Assembly: GCA_023376005.1 (NCBI GenBank)
Contig: CM042150.1
Span: forward strand, 74,644,569-74,708,568
Direction: 5' to 3'
Source of the DNA: Doryteuthis pealeii
Taxonomy: Eukaryota; Mollusca; Cephalopoda; Myopsida; Loliginidae
DNA: 64,000 nt
In this document: positions 10,439 through 22,075 of the stretch, in pieces
Layout of the letters: every line of letters starts with the position of its first letter
Position numbering within the stretch: the stretch's first letter is position 1
Notes under the pieces: generated by a model
Database searches by the model: none
The model's input: only the letters and a program-made list of their open reading frames with translations
What the model was told of the DNA's origin: nothing
Position numbers and translations under genes: made by a program

Positions 10439-10480
10439 CCACACTGAAGAGGCATGAAATGCTGAAACACGTGTCTGTGG
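10439..10480 (+). ncRNA. Type I hammerhead ribozyme, upstream copy
   Basis: Stem I strand CCACA (10439-10443), core CTGAAGA (10444-10450), stem II GCAT-GAA-ATGC (10452-10462), core GAAA (10464-10467), minimal stem III C-ACGT-G (10468-10473), cleavage UC (10474-10475), stem I strand TGTGG (10476-10480). Stem I has five Watson-Crick pairs. All invariant core bases and the GUC triplet are present. Confidence 0.75.
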
Positions 10481-10748
10481 ATGACCTATTAATATATGCT
10501 CCCATAAATTTGGTAATGAGCACTCTAATTGGTAATTTAAATTAACTCTCACTACTAAGCAAATAAGCAATGATCATTTCTCCGGAAATTTGATCTCTCA
10601 GTGACCGAAAGATACATACATTCCTATGTATTTAATAGTTTAAAAACACCAGACCCCGCATCAGCTGTCAGTGGGCGAGGGGATAAGATATTGGACTACC
10701 ATGCGGTCAGTCTGAGTTCGAACCCTACCCAAGGATAGTTGTGTCTAG

Positions 10749-10790
10749 CCACACTGAAGAGGCATGAAATGACGAAACACGTGTCTGTGG
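10749..10790 (+). ncRNA. Type I hammerhead ribozyme, downstream copy
   Basis: This is the same fold as the copy 310 bp upstream: CCACA (10749-10753), CTGAAGA (10754-10760), GAAA (10774-10777), C-ACGT-G, UC (10784-10785), TGTGG (10786-10790). Stem II here is closed by a G-C pair and contains one G-A mismatch (GGCAT-GAA-ATGAC), so it may be weaker. Core and cleavage triplet are intact. Confidence 0.7.
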
Positions 10791-10801
10791 ATGACTTATT
10801 A

Positions 10802-10806
<5 letters not shown>

Positions 10807-10852
<46 letters not shown>
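10807..10852. repeat. (TA)n microsatellite
   Basis: A 46-base TA tract immediately 3' of the hammerhead element, probably its tail or grown from it. Confidence 0.95.
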
Positions 10853-10853
<1 letters not shown>

Positions 10854-10860
10854 GTGTTTG

Positions 10861-11887
10861 TAACCCAGCAAAAACTATTGAGATTTGTTATGAGAACAAT
10901 ACAATGCTATAAATTTGAAGAAATTTTCAGTTCAATATGTAACAGAATAATGATTTTGTATGATCTACTTCACACTTTATCAAATTCTTAATATAAGGCA
11001 GCTAACTATGAAATTAATCATCAATATTATTATGGACTTTTAAGGTTACTATGTTTTATGCACAATAGTTATACATAATTTGAAAAGCTAAATTCTTATA
11101 TATGGTAGATGCTGTCTTCATCATCATTCTACAGTTTCAACTTCTGAAAATGCTGTGCAATTATATTTAACACAATATATTTATCTCTTTTCCCAGAGTT
11201 GGCAGATTTCCAAATGAAGGTGTGAATTTTTTTCATTTTTCCTCAAGTTATACCTCAAGTGTCTGGTGGCATGAGTCATCTTTTGTGCAACTATTGCTCC
11301 GTGATGGACAACTCAAAATCGTTACTACTATGTGATATAAAGTACTATCTTCTGGTGGCCAAATGACAGCACTGTTTGTGAGTCGGTAAAATATTGAACC
11401 AATGTCACACCTCAGCAAAGCCAAAGTCATATTTGGACCTTGTCAGTAATCAAAATCTTTTAAAGGTATTAGCTAGTCTGGCAAAAGGCTAAAAGTGTAG
11501 GGGCATTCAGTGAGGTGCAAACGTAATGGGGGCAATGGATATTTATTGTTTAATTAGTTTGATACACAGCTGCAAGAGTCAGTTACCAAGTGAGAAGCAT
11601 ATCCAGAATAATTATAATGGTTATTTACTATGCTTAATTTAATCTTACTCATGGCCATATGTTAGTCACAAACTCATGATGACTATCTACTAAGACTAGT
11701 TTAGCACAAGTCTACAAGTATGGGGCACCCAGTCAAAATCAAACTCACTCATGCACCATAAAACCAGAAACATACTTAGATCTTGTCCAATAAAGATCTT
11801 ATAGGAATATTTACTGACCTCAGCTTGACATTTTGTGACAAGTGAAAAGCATTCAGTGAGGAGAAAATTCATAAAACACACATACAA

Positions 11888-11889
<2 letters not shown>
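10861..11889. other. Unassigned DNA with a weak internal repeat
   Basis: No gene was recognised. Two segments (about 11437-11520 and 11775-11865) share scattered similarity, including CTTGTC...ATCTT and GCATTCAGTGAGG, suggesting an old dispersed repeat present twice in direct orientation. Confidence 0.4.

Positions 11890-11925
<36 letters not shown>
11890..11925. repeat. (TA)n microsatellite
   Basis: TA tract with one TTTA interruption, lying just before the left arm of the inverted repeat at 11958. Confidence 0.9.
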
Positions 11926-11957
11926 GGAATCCACCTATTGGGGATCCAGGATGGCCA

Positions 11958-12572
11958 GCAGAATGAATAAGTGAAGATGAGAATATATGCGCTCTGTTGC
12001 AACCTTTCCTCTGACCATTAAAATAATTTCACCCTATTCTCTTTGTTGTTCTCTGTTCTCTTTGTTGTATATATATATATATATATATAAGGGTATAGAG
12101 ATTAAGGCTTTGTTAAAGTAAAAATGAATGCATTTGTTCATATATTTCCTATTGGTCTATAACGTGTATAATGCTTTCAATATTCCTATTTTACTCCAAA
12201 ATACACTGATTGTATGACTTTGGTTAATATCTACACCACTAATGATAATGAAGCAGACTGCACTGTGTGATATTGATGCCGTCCCTCAGTCTAGGTGTTC
12301 CTGATCAGTCCAATTGATATCAGTCCAGCTGGGTGCATCTTTTGTCTCAATTCGCGCCATGTCTTCTCTGCTTTGCTGGCCATGTTATCAGCATAGCTGG
12401 ACCCCACTGCTGTTGGGGTATTTCAACGACACCCTGGCTGTGTGGGGAGTCATGAGTAACAATAAACAAACACACAAAGAACAACAGTAGGGGAAATCAT
12501 TTTAATGGTCAGAGGAAAGGTTGCAATACAACGCATACATTCACTTCTTCACTCATTCATTATGCTTCAATA
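11958..12572. repeat. Large inverted repeat (about 95-bp arms)
   Basis: The left arm (about 11958-12052, with GCAACCTTTCCTCTGACCAT) and right arm (about 12476-12572) are inverted, diverged copies of each other. The 420-bp spacer holds a (TA)n tract at 12068-12089 and a more G+C-rich piece at 12270-12450 with no ORF I recognise. It may be the ends of a non-autonomous element. It lies next to the 3' end of the LINE at 12897-13740. Confidence 0.6.
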
Positions 12573-12896
12573 GCTCTTCTGCTCAATCTCTCAGTTAGCT
12601 ATTTGTCTTTCCACACCAACTCACTGCTCTCCTGTCTAAAATCTGACTGCTACTCTCAGGTCACTGTCCAGAACTTAACTGACTTAAAAAAAAGAATCCA
12701 GCTCTCACTGCCCTGTCTCAAATCTCATTTCGCCTTTACACAAAAATTTCCCACATCTGGGTATTTTTCTTTGTTTGTGAGACCACACAAAATCCACTGA
12801 CCCCTACTGTCCCCTCTCTAGAAAATGTTTGATTGTTTTTATGAACTTCCTTTGACTGACACTGGATATCCCTTATATATTAGTGATCACGTCTTG

Positions 12897-13740
12897 TCAG
12901 ACGACTGCCACTCCTTCATCCATTGTCCGTTTGTGGGCCTGTTCATGATTTTTTAATCCCGCCAAAGTCCTGCATATCCTTGAACATATCTGGTACACAT
13001 AACGATTGGTGTTGACTGCGACAACAGGTCTTGTATACTCATCATTGTCTTTATTTTGGGGATCATGCTGGGTCTTAGAGTGTGGCATGGTAGAGACAAC
13101 AATTGCAGTTAGGTAGCTTTCATGTGATTGACCAAGTCCGACTTTGACAATAGGGCCCGGTCACAATCCTCATAGATCAACACATCACCAGAATTGGCTG
13201 GCAGAGTTTCTCGTTTTTGACATGCTCTCCTGAGTTTTGCTTGGTCCACCCTTGCAGCTTCAAACAGTTCTGCACCCCTGTATATCGCACCCCTCCATTG
13301 CCCACCATCTCATGGACTCCCAATTATCAATGGGAATACCAAAGCACACTAGACACTCCTTCACACTATCATGAAACCGTTTTTTGGCTTGTGTTGTGGT
13401 CTTTTGCCAAAAAGGAGCTCAACATAAAAAAAGCTGTTTTGGTAGTCTAGAGTCATCAAGCCAAACAAAATGACCCTCCCAATGCATCTGATTCCTCATC
13501 AAAATTGCAGCAATGCTAGTTGATTTGGCTTTGGTCAAGACAGCTGTATCTGGAACATGGGTTTCCCACTTCAGACCAAGGTATGTCTAAGACAGTAGTG
13601 ATTGAATCTTTCAAGCTGCCTCATATGAGTGATCCAACATCCAGGTTTCAGAAGCATAGAGCAAGGAGGACAACACACACGCTTGATACACAGACACTTT
13701 AGTTGCAAGAGTTAGATCACCATCAGACCAGACTGTCTTA
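12897..13740 (-). pseudogene. LINE 3' end: RT C-terminal region plus zinc-finger tail
   Basis: Reading the minus strand from 13740 in several frames gives KVSVYQACVLSSLLYASETW (the post-RT block of many LINEs), then TYLGLKWETHVPDTAVL, MHWEGHFVWLDDSRLPKQLF, an AARVDQAKLRRACQKR segment and a C2H2-type tail, ICSRICRTLAGLKNHEQAH (within 13088-12897). In that finger the first Cys is replaced by Tyr. The RT catalytic motifs are absent, so this is a 5'-truncated dead copy. Confidence 0.7.
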
Positions 13741-16269
13741 ATATATTACATACGCAGATACATATGCATGTGTATTGAGCTTTAATTTTATACTCATATA
13801 TTTGTACACAAACACACATAATTACATATGGATGGACACATACTTCATTGTGTTACCAATTATCCCATTACTAGAATGTAGTCAGTTTGTCTCTCTTCTG
13901 TCATTACTTTTATAGAAGATGTTTGGATGAACTGCATTCATGGGTACACCTAGCTGGCTACAGGAATGTCCTCATCTTGTAAGATGAATTTAATGCCATG
14001 TATTCACCACCAATAGCACTTGCATGGCAGCAATTATAAATGAGGGATATTTTTCTGCCAGATCTTGTACAATAAACATTTATATAATAATAGTTAAAAA
14101 CTCTACCAGTCAGTTGGAGATCTTTCTAAATCTCCAGTTTCCTCAAAAGACAAATAATTTTTTATTCTTGTTTTGCTTTCAGAATAGTTTGAATAGAATC
14201 CTTTTTAATAATTTTTTTGATGTTTAGATATTTCTGCATGGTTTTGAAAAGCCTGCTTTCCAATGCTAAAGGATCCTTAGGTTCAGTTGTTGGTTTTGAA
14301 AATGTCTAAATATTGTTTAGTTTTGAAGGATTTCAGTTGATATCCTCAGATTACTATCATCTTTAATATTGTTATGAACTGGCTCCTTCCACTAAAGCAC
14401 CTTTCAAAACTAAACTGCTTACTAACTTTCCAAGCCAGGTGCTCACTATAGCAGCAGCCGATTTTGTAACAATTCATAAAACCAGGAAGGCAAAATCAAG
14501 TGCAATGATGAACAACTACAACATTAACATGGAGATCAGATAAATAAATCTTAATAACATGAATGGAAAGAAACCTCCCTGGCTTTATTCAATAAGTGGA
14601 TGAACTCCTGTCCAACAGAGGCTCCTGGCAATATGAATTTGAAAATAAGAACAAACACAAGGAACACTGTCGACCCAAAAGTAAAGGGTCCAAAATTGAA
14701 TACAGTAATGCAGAACAAAAAGTTAATACTCATTTGGGTTTTAAATTATTGCTTTTTATAGAGCCATTTCTTGTGTGTCTCAACTTAACAAACCATTCCT
14801 TCATACTATCTCTAAAATGCTTCTTTTTGTATTTCCCAGTGGACAGGTTACTTCCTTGTTGGTGTACCTGCTCTCCGCTTAACAGTTCTCATCAATGAAA
14901 TAAAAGGGGAAAAGAAGACTTTGCATTCATTACACTATTTTCCCCTGAAATGAGAGTGATGAAAAATGTTCACCCCAGCCAAAATAGGTATTACACTTTT
15001 AAAAATCTTATTGAATTAAAAAGAAAAATTTAATGGTTAAAGAGACTTAAAAAAAAATGATGTACCAAGTGTGTTGAATTTTGGGATGAATATGCGAATT
15101 ACTCATTAATAGGTAAACTCCTCACAATTCTAATAAAAAGTTAATTTTCTTCTAAACCAAAGAAGATACAAGGAAGTTTGTTATTTCTAGCAGAAAATCA
15201 TACAATCAAAACAGATGTTATTAGGCATTATTTATTACCAAATTATTTGGACGAGTCAAATTGAGAGTTTCCAGCAAGAACTCATTTTGCTGTCTCCCGT
15301 AATTATTTCTAGTAAGCAGCATCCACTCTTTCTGAATCCTCCCCATACAAGAAATCATGTTCCATTCCAACAGCTTCTTTCCTTAAAAATCTGCATTGTG
15401 TATGAAACTCCATTATAAATGCTTTTCCTTCCAGCTAAAACCTTTGACATTTTAAGTCCAAAGTTAATAAGTTTCTTACTTTGTCTTAATTTGGATTTCT
15501 GTTTTGTTGTCCCTTTGTAATCCTCTTTTGTTAAATCCTTACCTTTCATTTTTTCATTTTCTAACCCATTACCTATTTTGGCCAACTGACTTTTCTTAGA
15601 GTTATTTTGAGTATGAAAAGTTCTGTTCAACAAATAATTCAATGGCATTATTTAAAGTTGGCTGAAACCAAAGCAGTTCTAATATTTGGCTTTTAAAAAT
15701 GTAAACATTTCAATGAATAACAAGAGTGAATCTATAGGGGAACCAGGTGATTTCTGAAAGTATGTTTGTCTATGAATTTGTGGGTGCATTAACAAAGTTA
15801 CCACTGTGAATACAGATGTCTGTAAAGGTTGATATTTATATATATTCACTCCACACTATATATATGATGTGTCAAAGCATAAGTGTCAGCTTAGATGTGA
15901 TAAATAATATTTTTAAAAGCCATCTGCAAAATTCCTCCAATATTATTTTTTTGAATGAAAAGAAACGAATAAAAAAACACAGAGAAGAATTTTTTCATTC
16001 ATATAATAAGAATTTATTATCTCCAGATCTCTAGGTTATTTATAAGAATATCTATTTATTTTTCTCTTTTTCTTTTCCTTACATTTCTTATTTATCCTTT
16101 TTTTTTCTTCACTGTTAAATTCTTCTTCTTTTTTCTATTGGATATGCTGAGATGAGTTAATGTTATTATTGAATGTTTTTGCTTTTGTGAGGCAGGGGTC
16201 TATCATCCCCATCTTTATTATTGTTTGTTCCCAAACATTAAAAGGATATACATAAAGAATTAATGTAGC
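13741..16269. other. Unassigned A+T-rich DNA
   Basis: No gene or known repeat was recognised. An ORF of 97 codons at 15648-15355 (minus) is lysine-rich with no motif and is probably chance. Confidence 0.45.
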
Positions 16270-16425
16270 AAGACAAAACAGAAATGAAAAAAGGAATGGA
16301 GCACTAATTTTCTTAAAAATATTCCCCTAGCATTCAATACACTTATCATTCCAGTGTTTTCCCTTGGTTGGAACACCTCTACAACTCCTCTTTTGATGTA
16401 GTATAAAGCCTCAGTATCAAATATA
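16270..16425 (-). pseudogene. Possible mariner-type transposase C-terminal remnant
   Basis: The minus strand reads EALYYIKRGVV and, in another frame, HWNDKCIEC*GNIFKK. The W..KCIE..G...F.K pattern is the usual last block of mariner-family transposases. Only about 40 codons remain, across frames, so the call is tentative. Confidence 0.4.
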
Positions 16426-17085
16426 TTACCCATGAAAATAATTTTAGTTTAGGAAACAAGAAAAGTGCTAATTACGATGAGTAAAGAGAAATGTATACTT
16501 GTTTGATCCTGTGTTCCAACAAAAACATTTAATGTAAAAAGTATTGAGACTGTCTTCATTATCTTATTTTCAAATTGACTCTGACTCATCTAGATTTTGT
16601 TGAGAGAACATTTTAGATGTCTAGGCAATGATATAGATTGCTCACCATTTGTATTCATTTAAATTTCAAAATCAAAAGATTTAAAGCTTTAGTTGATATA
16701 TTTTATTACACTTTGTACTCGTCATTTTCAAGGAATCTTTTTAGTTTGGAACAAAATGCCAAATGAAAGCTAAAAAGATTGTTTAATAAAAAAAAATGGT
16801 TGTTTATTTGAAAAAAATTCTCTAGAACATATTGAAGAGTATATATTTTCTTTAGTAAACAATATGACTTGTAGCAATAAGGAGTGATTACTGACAAAAT
16901 GATAATAGTAAGCTTTGCAGTAGAAATTAATCCTTTTTTTATCTGCTGACATCTTGAACCCAGATGTATTACAGATTATGGTTAACACTAGTGTAAGAGA
17001 ATGTAAAGTGTATGGTAACATATGTAAAAACAAAAATATGCAAAGAACAATAATATTTAATAAGTGAAAAAACGGAAATGAGCAT
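16426..17085. other. Unassigned A+T-rich DNA
   Basis: Noncoding sequence with no recognised repeat. Confidence 0.45.
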
Positions 17086-17430
17086 ATGAGGTGTGATCAA
17101 AAAGTATCAAGATTGTATATGCATAGTTGAGCAACATATTACAAAGTGATGATGTCTTGAATTTATCTAGATTAGTCAGTGCCAATAAGAAACAAATTAT
17201 GAAGCCAGTGTTGATATTTTTTGATCAAATGAATTTGGTGAAACACAGAATTGTGTAAGAGCAAGATTCTTCATACTCAGCAGACATAGTTCAGTGAGAA
17301 TTTTTCTTGCTTTCTTAAGTAAAACTTCATCCCAAGTGTAAGAGATTCGAGGACATTGAAAGAGAAAGAAAAATGACATAGCTTCACATTATATCAAGAG
17401 AGAAGTTTCAAAGATGCTCTGTACAATGGA
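17086..17430 (+). pseudogene. Mariner-type element remnant
   Basis: It begins with GAGGTGTGATCAAAAAGTAT, which resembles a mariner terminal repeat. Near 17265-17425 the plus strand encodes SYSADIVQ*EFFLLS, KLHPKCKRFEDIERE and ISREKFQRCSVQW. These correspond to the PYSPDLxPxDFFLFP...RFED...EEFQ..F.W blocks at the transposase C-terminus. In-frame stops and a large internal deletion (terminal repeat only about 180 bp from the C-terminal block) make it a dead internally deleted copy. Confidence 0.65.
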
Positions 17431-18189
17431 AAACTTACTGGAATAAGTGTGACTAATAAAAAATAATTTCCTAAAACAAAGTTTAAAAAAAGATATGTAT
17501 AAGATAGACATTAAATTGAGTGTAAAAGGAACTTAAAAATCACTTCTGTCATGTAAAAAGAAATGTGGTTTCACTTGCCCTTGAAGGCAAAACTAGATGT
17601 GGCTTCAGTCACCATAACACTGAAGAAAGTGAGCATCTGTCTGTGTATATGTCTGTTCCTATATACCCAATGTATTGGTCTAGCAGATTTTAGTCACTTG
17701 GCTCAGAACATATTTGTTTGTTTACTTTTCATTTTTTTTATTCATCTAAGTTAAATAGAATCACCAAAAATATGCAAATTGTTGGTATCATATTTCTGCA
17801 TTTATCAACTGAGTAAGTCTTACTGGGTACATAATATTAGTAAAGATTGAAATGAAATACGATGGAATAAAAATAAAAAGTCTGGCAAAATCATATTTAC
17901 ATGTATCGCCATCGGTCTGCCATAATCGGATTGCAAAGGAATTTATTATCAAAAATTATTCAATATTAAAGAGAAAGAAGTGTAATTTATGTAAAGTGTC
18001 TGAATGTTTGATTTTAATATCTAACTGTATCACTATGGAAAGACAACTTTCAATGAATTATATCTATTTTTTTTTGTCCTTTATGTCTTTTAGTATTTAA
18101 TGTTTCTGAGTATTAATTTGGTAAGTAAATAAAAATGGAAGAATTTAGCTGGTCATAACAATTACTAGGATAATAGAACATGACTCACA
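17431..18189. other. Unassigned A+T-rich DNA
   Basis: Nothing recognised. Confidence 0.45.
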
Positions 18190-18370
18190 GAGATTCAGAT
18201 TGGGTTATTGGTTACTATTCTCATGATGTCTTGGAGGTTAACAACATAGAAAATGGGATTCACAAACCAAGTTCAAACTCCAACTAGCATGGATTTACTT
18301 GGGAAAGGCATGAATCCACTCTCCCTCCTTTTATGGCTAAACAGCGGAGCTTTTGGAGCTTTTTAGTCTT
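18190..18370 (+). mobile_element. OR-type SINE fragment
   Basis: It contains the tRNA-like region remnant (AGTTCAAACTCC near 18270) followed by GGGAAAGGCATGAATCCACT, CTCCCTCC and TTTTATGGCTAAA, in the order of the better copies. The 3' half is diverged or missing. Confidence 0.55.
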
Positions 18371-19119
18371 GTCAAAAGGAATTCCACTGTCAGCTTTCAA
18401 TAAGAGATTAACCAATAGAACTTGGATTGGTATAAATCTAACACAGATAGACTTCTAGTTCATGTAGCTTTTATTCTAAATTCATTTGTAAAAATGGATT
18501 AATTAGCACAAGGAATAAATTGTCATCAAAATTTGAAATGGAAAAGAATTTAAAATAATTGTTTGTCCTTTAAATAAGTATCAAACATTTTAGAAAATCA
18601 AATTTTTAAAATTGAGATATTTTTCCCCTAAATTTTCTTTTCATTGTGACTGAAATTCAGAGAAACAATAGAAGTTCATTTTGAAGGAAGAAGAAAGATC
18701 TCATTTCAAACAAATAGCAAAAGAATTTGACTTGTTGATTGTGCTATTTGTACACTACAAACAAACCAAAGATGATGTGTATGTGCATATATAAATCAAA
18801 TCAAGGTTGTTCATTGATATCAATAATGATTGTTCCCATTTCCTATGAGGAAATTGAGAAACCTGTCTGAAAGAGATTCAAGTGCTGCAGAAGTTGAATC
18901 AATACTCTCTTGACTCACAGAATTAAATGCTAGTGGCACAGAAAGTCTGAGAAGATCAGCAGCTTCATATGTTACAGCAGTTTGCTAGACTCCAGTCACT
19001 AGCTGGAGTCTGCTTTTGTATAGATGAATCATTGTTTGTATAGGGGTGTCTCACATAACCATCTATTTTTACCATAGCACAAATGACTCACTAATGATTT
19101 TGAGTTCAGTGTTGTTGTT
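18371..19119. other. Unassigned A+T-rich DNA
   Basis: No gene was recognised. A small perfect hairpin (AGACTCCAG...CTGGAGTCT, 9-bp arms, 7-nt loop) lies near 18988-19012. Confidence 0.45.
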
Positions 19120-19260
19120 CTCCTAGACTGATTGCCCCTCAAAACTAGAGTGCCTAGGCTGCCCTACTATTTTATCAAAATCTGGATAGAGAACAAGTGG
19201 ATTCATGCCTTTCCAAAGGGCATTAGTATGAATAGAATTTGGCTTATATATTCTGTGGCA
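19120..19260 (-). mobile_element. OR-type SINE fragment
   Basis: The plus strand shows the reverse complement of the body: CTAGGCTGCCCTACTATTTT, then GTGGATTCATGCCTTTCCAA, then GGCATTAGTATG. It is truncated, with the tRNA-like head missing. Confidence 0.65.
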
Positions 19261-19277
19261 ATAAACACATTGTATAC

Positions 19278-19302
19278 TATATATATATATATATATATAT
19301 AT
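19278..19302. repeat. (TA)n microsatellite
   Basis: Uninterrupted TA tract at the edge of the preceding SINE. Confidence 0.9.
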
Positions 19303-20999
19303 GCTGAAAAAAGCCCCAGAACATTCATGGCGGCAATAAAACCTTCATCGGATTATGACTAGGTTTAGGCAAGGTTTTAAGGCCTTAAAAATCATTACCA
19401 TTAATCTAAAATGTCCCAAAAGTATTTTACAAGACCACCAGGCTTTGTTGTTTTTTGTCACATTGTGGAAATACCAGATGAAAATGCAGCTTCATCATGT
19501 AATGGTATATTGTTGCAATAAACATTTCTGGCCAATGTAAATGAGCCCAGCAACAAGCATTAATTTCATGATGCAAGATATGAATTAATTGACAAGTTAA
19601 CAACATCAAGACACTGAATGTGCAGTTGGATATGAAATTCATATACAAAGTCAGTGTACAAGAGACCAATAATGAAGTATTAATTCAATGAAGTCAGATT
19701 TGAACTGATGATCAAAAATTTTCAATAGTTTAAATGACTTCTTAAACTGATAATTTCTTTCACCAAACAAAGATATATATATATATATGCATGCACACAT
19801 GTGTAAAATGAACAAAAATGATAAGACTGTTGGGATAAAATTTATACATTCCAATATGTACTGCATTTAGCTGGTCTCCTGACCCCTAATTGTAAAATAG
19901 CAAGAACCCCTTTTTAAATAATCAGAGGAGACATGGCCAGCTTTCTTTATTAACAGATGTACTACCAAGCTTCCAAGAATGTAACTTATACAGAGACTTT
20001 TTACAATATTCTCTATTTGTGTTTATGGAGTAATAGGATGTATGTTACATATTTTTATAATTCAATTAGCATGCTTTTGATATTTTTTAGATAAAATTAT
20101 ATTTCATTCTTCTGACTTATGGTCATTTTCTCTTTATGCTTGATGGGTCACATGTCTGCTTGATGGTTAAATATATGAAGGCCATAACCAGAAAAGACAG
20201 AGAAGAGTAATATTTCTTTGGAATTACTTTTCAATTTTTAAGTCATGATCAGGAGTAAAGTTTTTGAACACTTTTTAAAGAATTCCAATAAGAATTGATT
20301 TACCACAAAATAATTGATGAAAAATGAACCAGTGACATAGCATATCCATTTCTTAAGTGGGGAATGTTTTTTAGTATCAAAGTATTTTGAACAGACTGTT
20401 TTATAACCTCTGCATACCCTGGCCACATGATTCCAAAGATACATTTTTGTCACTCATTTTGTAGAATACTTATTTATAATGTATATTAAAATAATGGAAA
20501 ATATATTGCTCTAATGTTTTGATATTTATCTTGAACTAAAATATATGCATAAGAGTGCTTAAAAGAATGAGGAGTCAGAGACTCAAGTTAATGGTAAACC
20601 CAAATGTGAAATTAAACTATAGAAAATCACAAACAAGTGACTGCTACTCCAGACTCAAGGATTGAATGTCTCTCTTTTCTATGAAATTCACTTTATTTCA
20701 TACTTACAGTTATTGATCTTCAATATATTTTTTTCCTGTGCCAATGCTTTTATTTTTAAGTTTCAACTGAGGAACTATTTCCATTGCAATCTTCCTATCC
20801 ATTCTTTTTATGACTTGCCTTTATAATGCAATAAAACCTAACATCATTTTATTTACCTTTACACATATTTTTATAGTGCAAACTTTTTGCAAAAGCGAAT
20901 CTTACAAACAAGGTGTATGAAAATTCCAAGGTAAATGAAGTTTAAGAAAATATGAAAGGATTCATATTCCCTTACGAATAGAGGATGGAAACTTAACAT
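19303..20999. other. Unassigned A+T-rich DNA
   Basis: Noncoding; only a short (TA)n at about 19771-19788. No ORF shows recognisable motifs. Confidence 0.45.
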
Positions 21000-21265
21000 A
21001 ATGGTTATCGTAGGAAATGAAATCAGAAACCTGAGTTTAAATACTGGATGAGGCTGATTGCATTTCACTTTGTACTAATGTTCATCGGAAAGGCATGAAT
21101 ATATATGTTCTCATCACTCCCAGCTTAGAGTAAATAGGACAGACTAGATTCTTTAGTCTTGGTTAAGCAACTAGCCTAAAAGAAGCAAAACAAGCTATAT
21201 TCTGTCTAAATTGATGTTGTGCCACCTTCTGCCTGTGGCATAACAGCTTGGTAAATACCTACATA
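21000..21265 (+). mobile_element. OR-type SINE, diverged copy
   Basis: A tRNA-like head with box B-like GAGTTTAAATACTGG (about 21031) is followed by TTGCATTTCACTTTGTACTA, AAAGGCATGAAT, TCTTTAGTCTTGGTTAAGCA and a CCTGTGGCATAACAGCTTGGTAAAT tail. Internal blocks are shortened relative to the neighbouring copy at 21278-21560. Confidence 0.7.
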
Positions 21266-21277
21266 TATAGAATACAA

Positions 21278-21560
21278 AATGTGGTTACCAGCATAGGAAA
21301 TGGACATAGTGAGAGGAGTTCAAATCCTAGACAAGGTTGTTTGCATTTCACATAACACTAGTACCCTTGGGGAAAGGTATGAATCCAACTATTCTCCCTC
21401 CAGCTATGCATAAATAGTAGGGCTGACTGGACATTTTAACCTTGGTTAGGCAACCAGTCTAGGATTAAAAAATCTCTGAATTTAAACCTCTCAAAATCTG
21501 CTGAAGAAACTGACCTTGTGTCAAAGCCTGCTTGTGTGGAAGGGTTGGTGGATATGTATA
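21278..21560 (+). mobile_element. OR-type tRNA-derived SINE, near full length
   Basis: The head includes GTGGTTACCAGCATAGG (box A-like) and GGAGTTCAAATCC (box B), spaced as in a tRNA. The body runs through TTTGCATTTCACATAACACT, CTCCCTCCAGCTATG, ACCTTGGTTAGGCAACCAGT, GAAACTGACCTTGTGTCAAA and TGTGTGGAAGGGTTGGTGGA, with a short TA-rich tail. This is the best copy of the family in the window. Described octopus SINEs (OR1/OR2) have this general structure, but the subfamily is not assigned. Confidence 0.8.
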
Positions 21561-22075
21561 TATAAAATTCAATGTGATTTTGCGTATATATATTTATCAG
21601 TCATGCAAATTGGTCTCAGTACAGACTAATGAAAGATTCTATTATGATAATACAAAGTATTATTACCCATTTACATTTTGAAAAAAAAAGAAGATAAATC
21701 AGATGCTTACACCAAGTTTTTTGCAGTGAAAATGGTTGATTTTTAACTTCAATGTAAAATTAACATAAAATTTTTTTAGTAGTGCAGCCAACTTCTCGAA
21801 AAAGGTTGCTAATACCTGGTTTCCAGCTATACCATCATATTATTGAAAGAAAAAGCTGTGACTTGTTGTCTTATGATATTAATATTTCAGATACCAAAAT
21901 GTTATGCTTTCAGTAAAATAGCACTCAGCCCAAAATATTTGATTTACATTGTATAATAAAACCATGCTCAGCCTGAAATACTTGGCTTCCAGGTGCTAAA
22001 AGTTATGATATAGGTTGATATCTTTGGAGAAAATGCAGTATTGTCTGATAGAAATCAAACAAATAAATAATATAT
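21561..22075. other. Unassigned A+T-rich DNA
   Basis: Nothing recognised. Confidence 0.45.

Larger units (their letters stand above)
10430..10802 (+). mobile_element. Retrozyme-like / SINE-like element bounded by two hammerheads
   Basis: A 60-bp direct repeat (10430-10492 and 10740-10802), starting GTGTCTAGCCACACTGAAGA, places two type I hammerheads exactly 310 bp apart. Between them lies a tRNA-like block (about 10670-10735) ending in a good box B (GAGTTCGAACCC), with a weaker box A-like GGGGATAAGATATTGG. A (TA)n tract follows the second hammerhead. Cleavage after 10475 and 10785 would free a 310-nt RNA. Two hammerheads in direct repeat are the hallmark of retrozymes and of hammerhead-bearing SINEs such as the schistosome Sm-alpha elements. 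The tRNA-like part also fits a SINE promoter. The element has no ORF and would depend on another element's reverse transcriptase. Confidence 0.7.

Noticed and set aside
15355..15648. 97-codon minus-strand ORF as a gene
   Set aside because: Lysine/asparagine-rich composition expected of A+T-rich DNA, with no motif or splice context.
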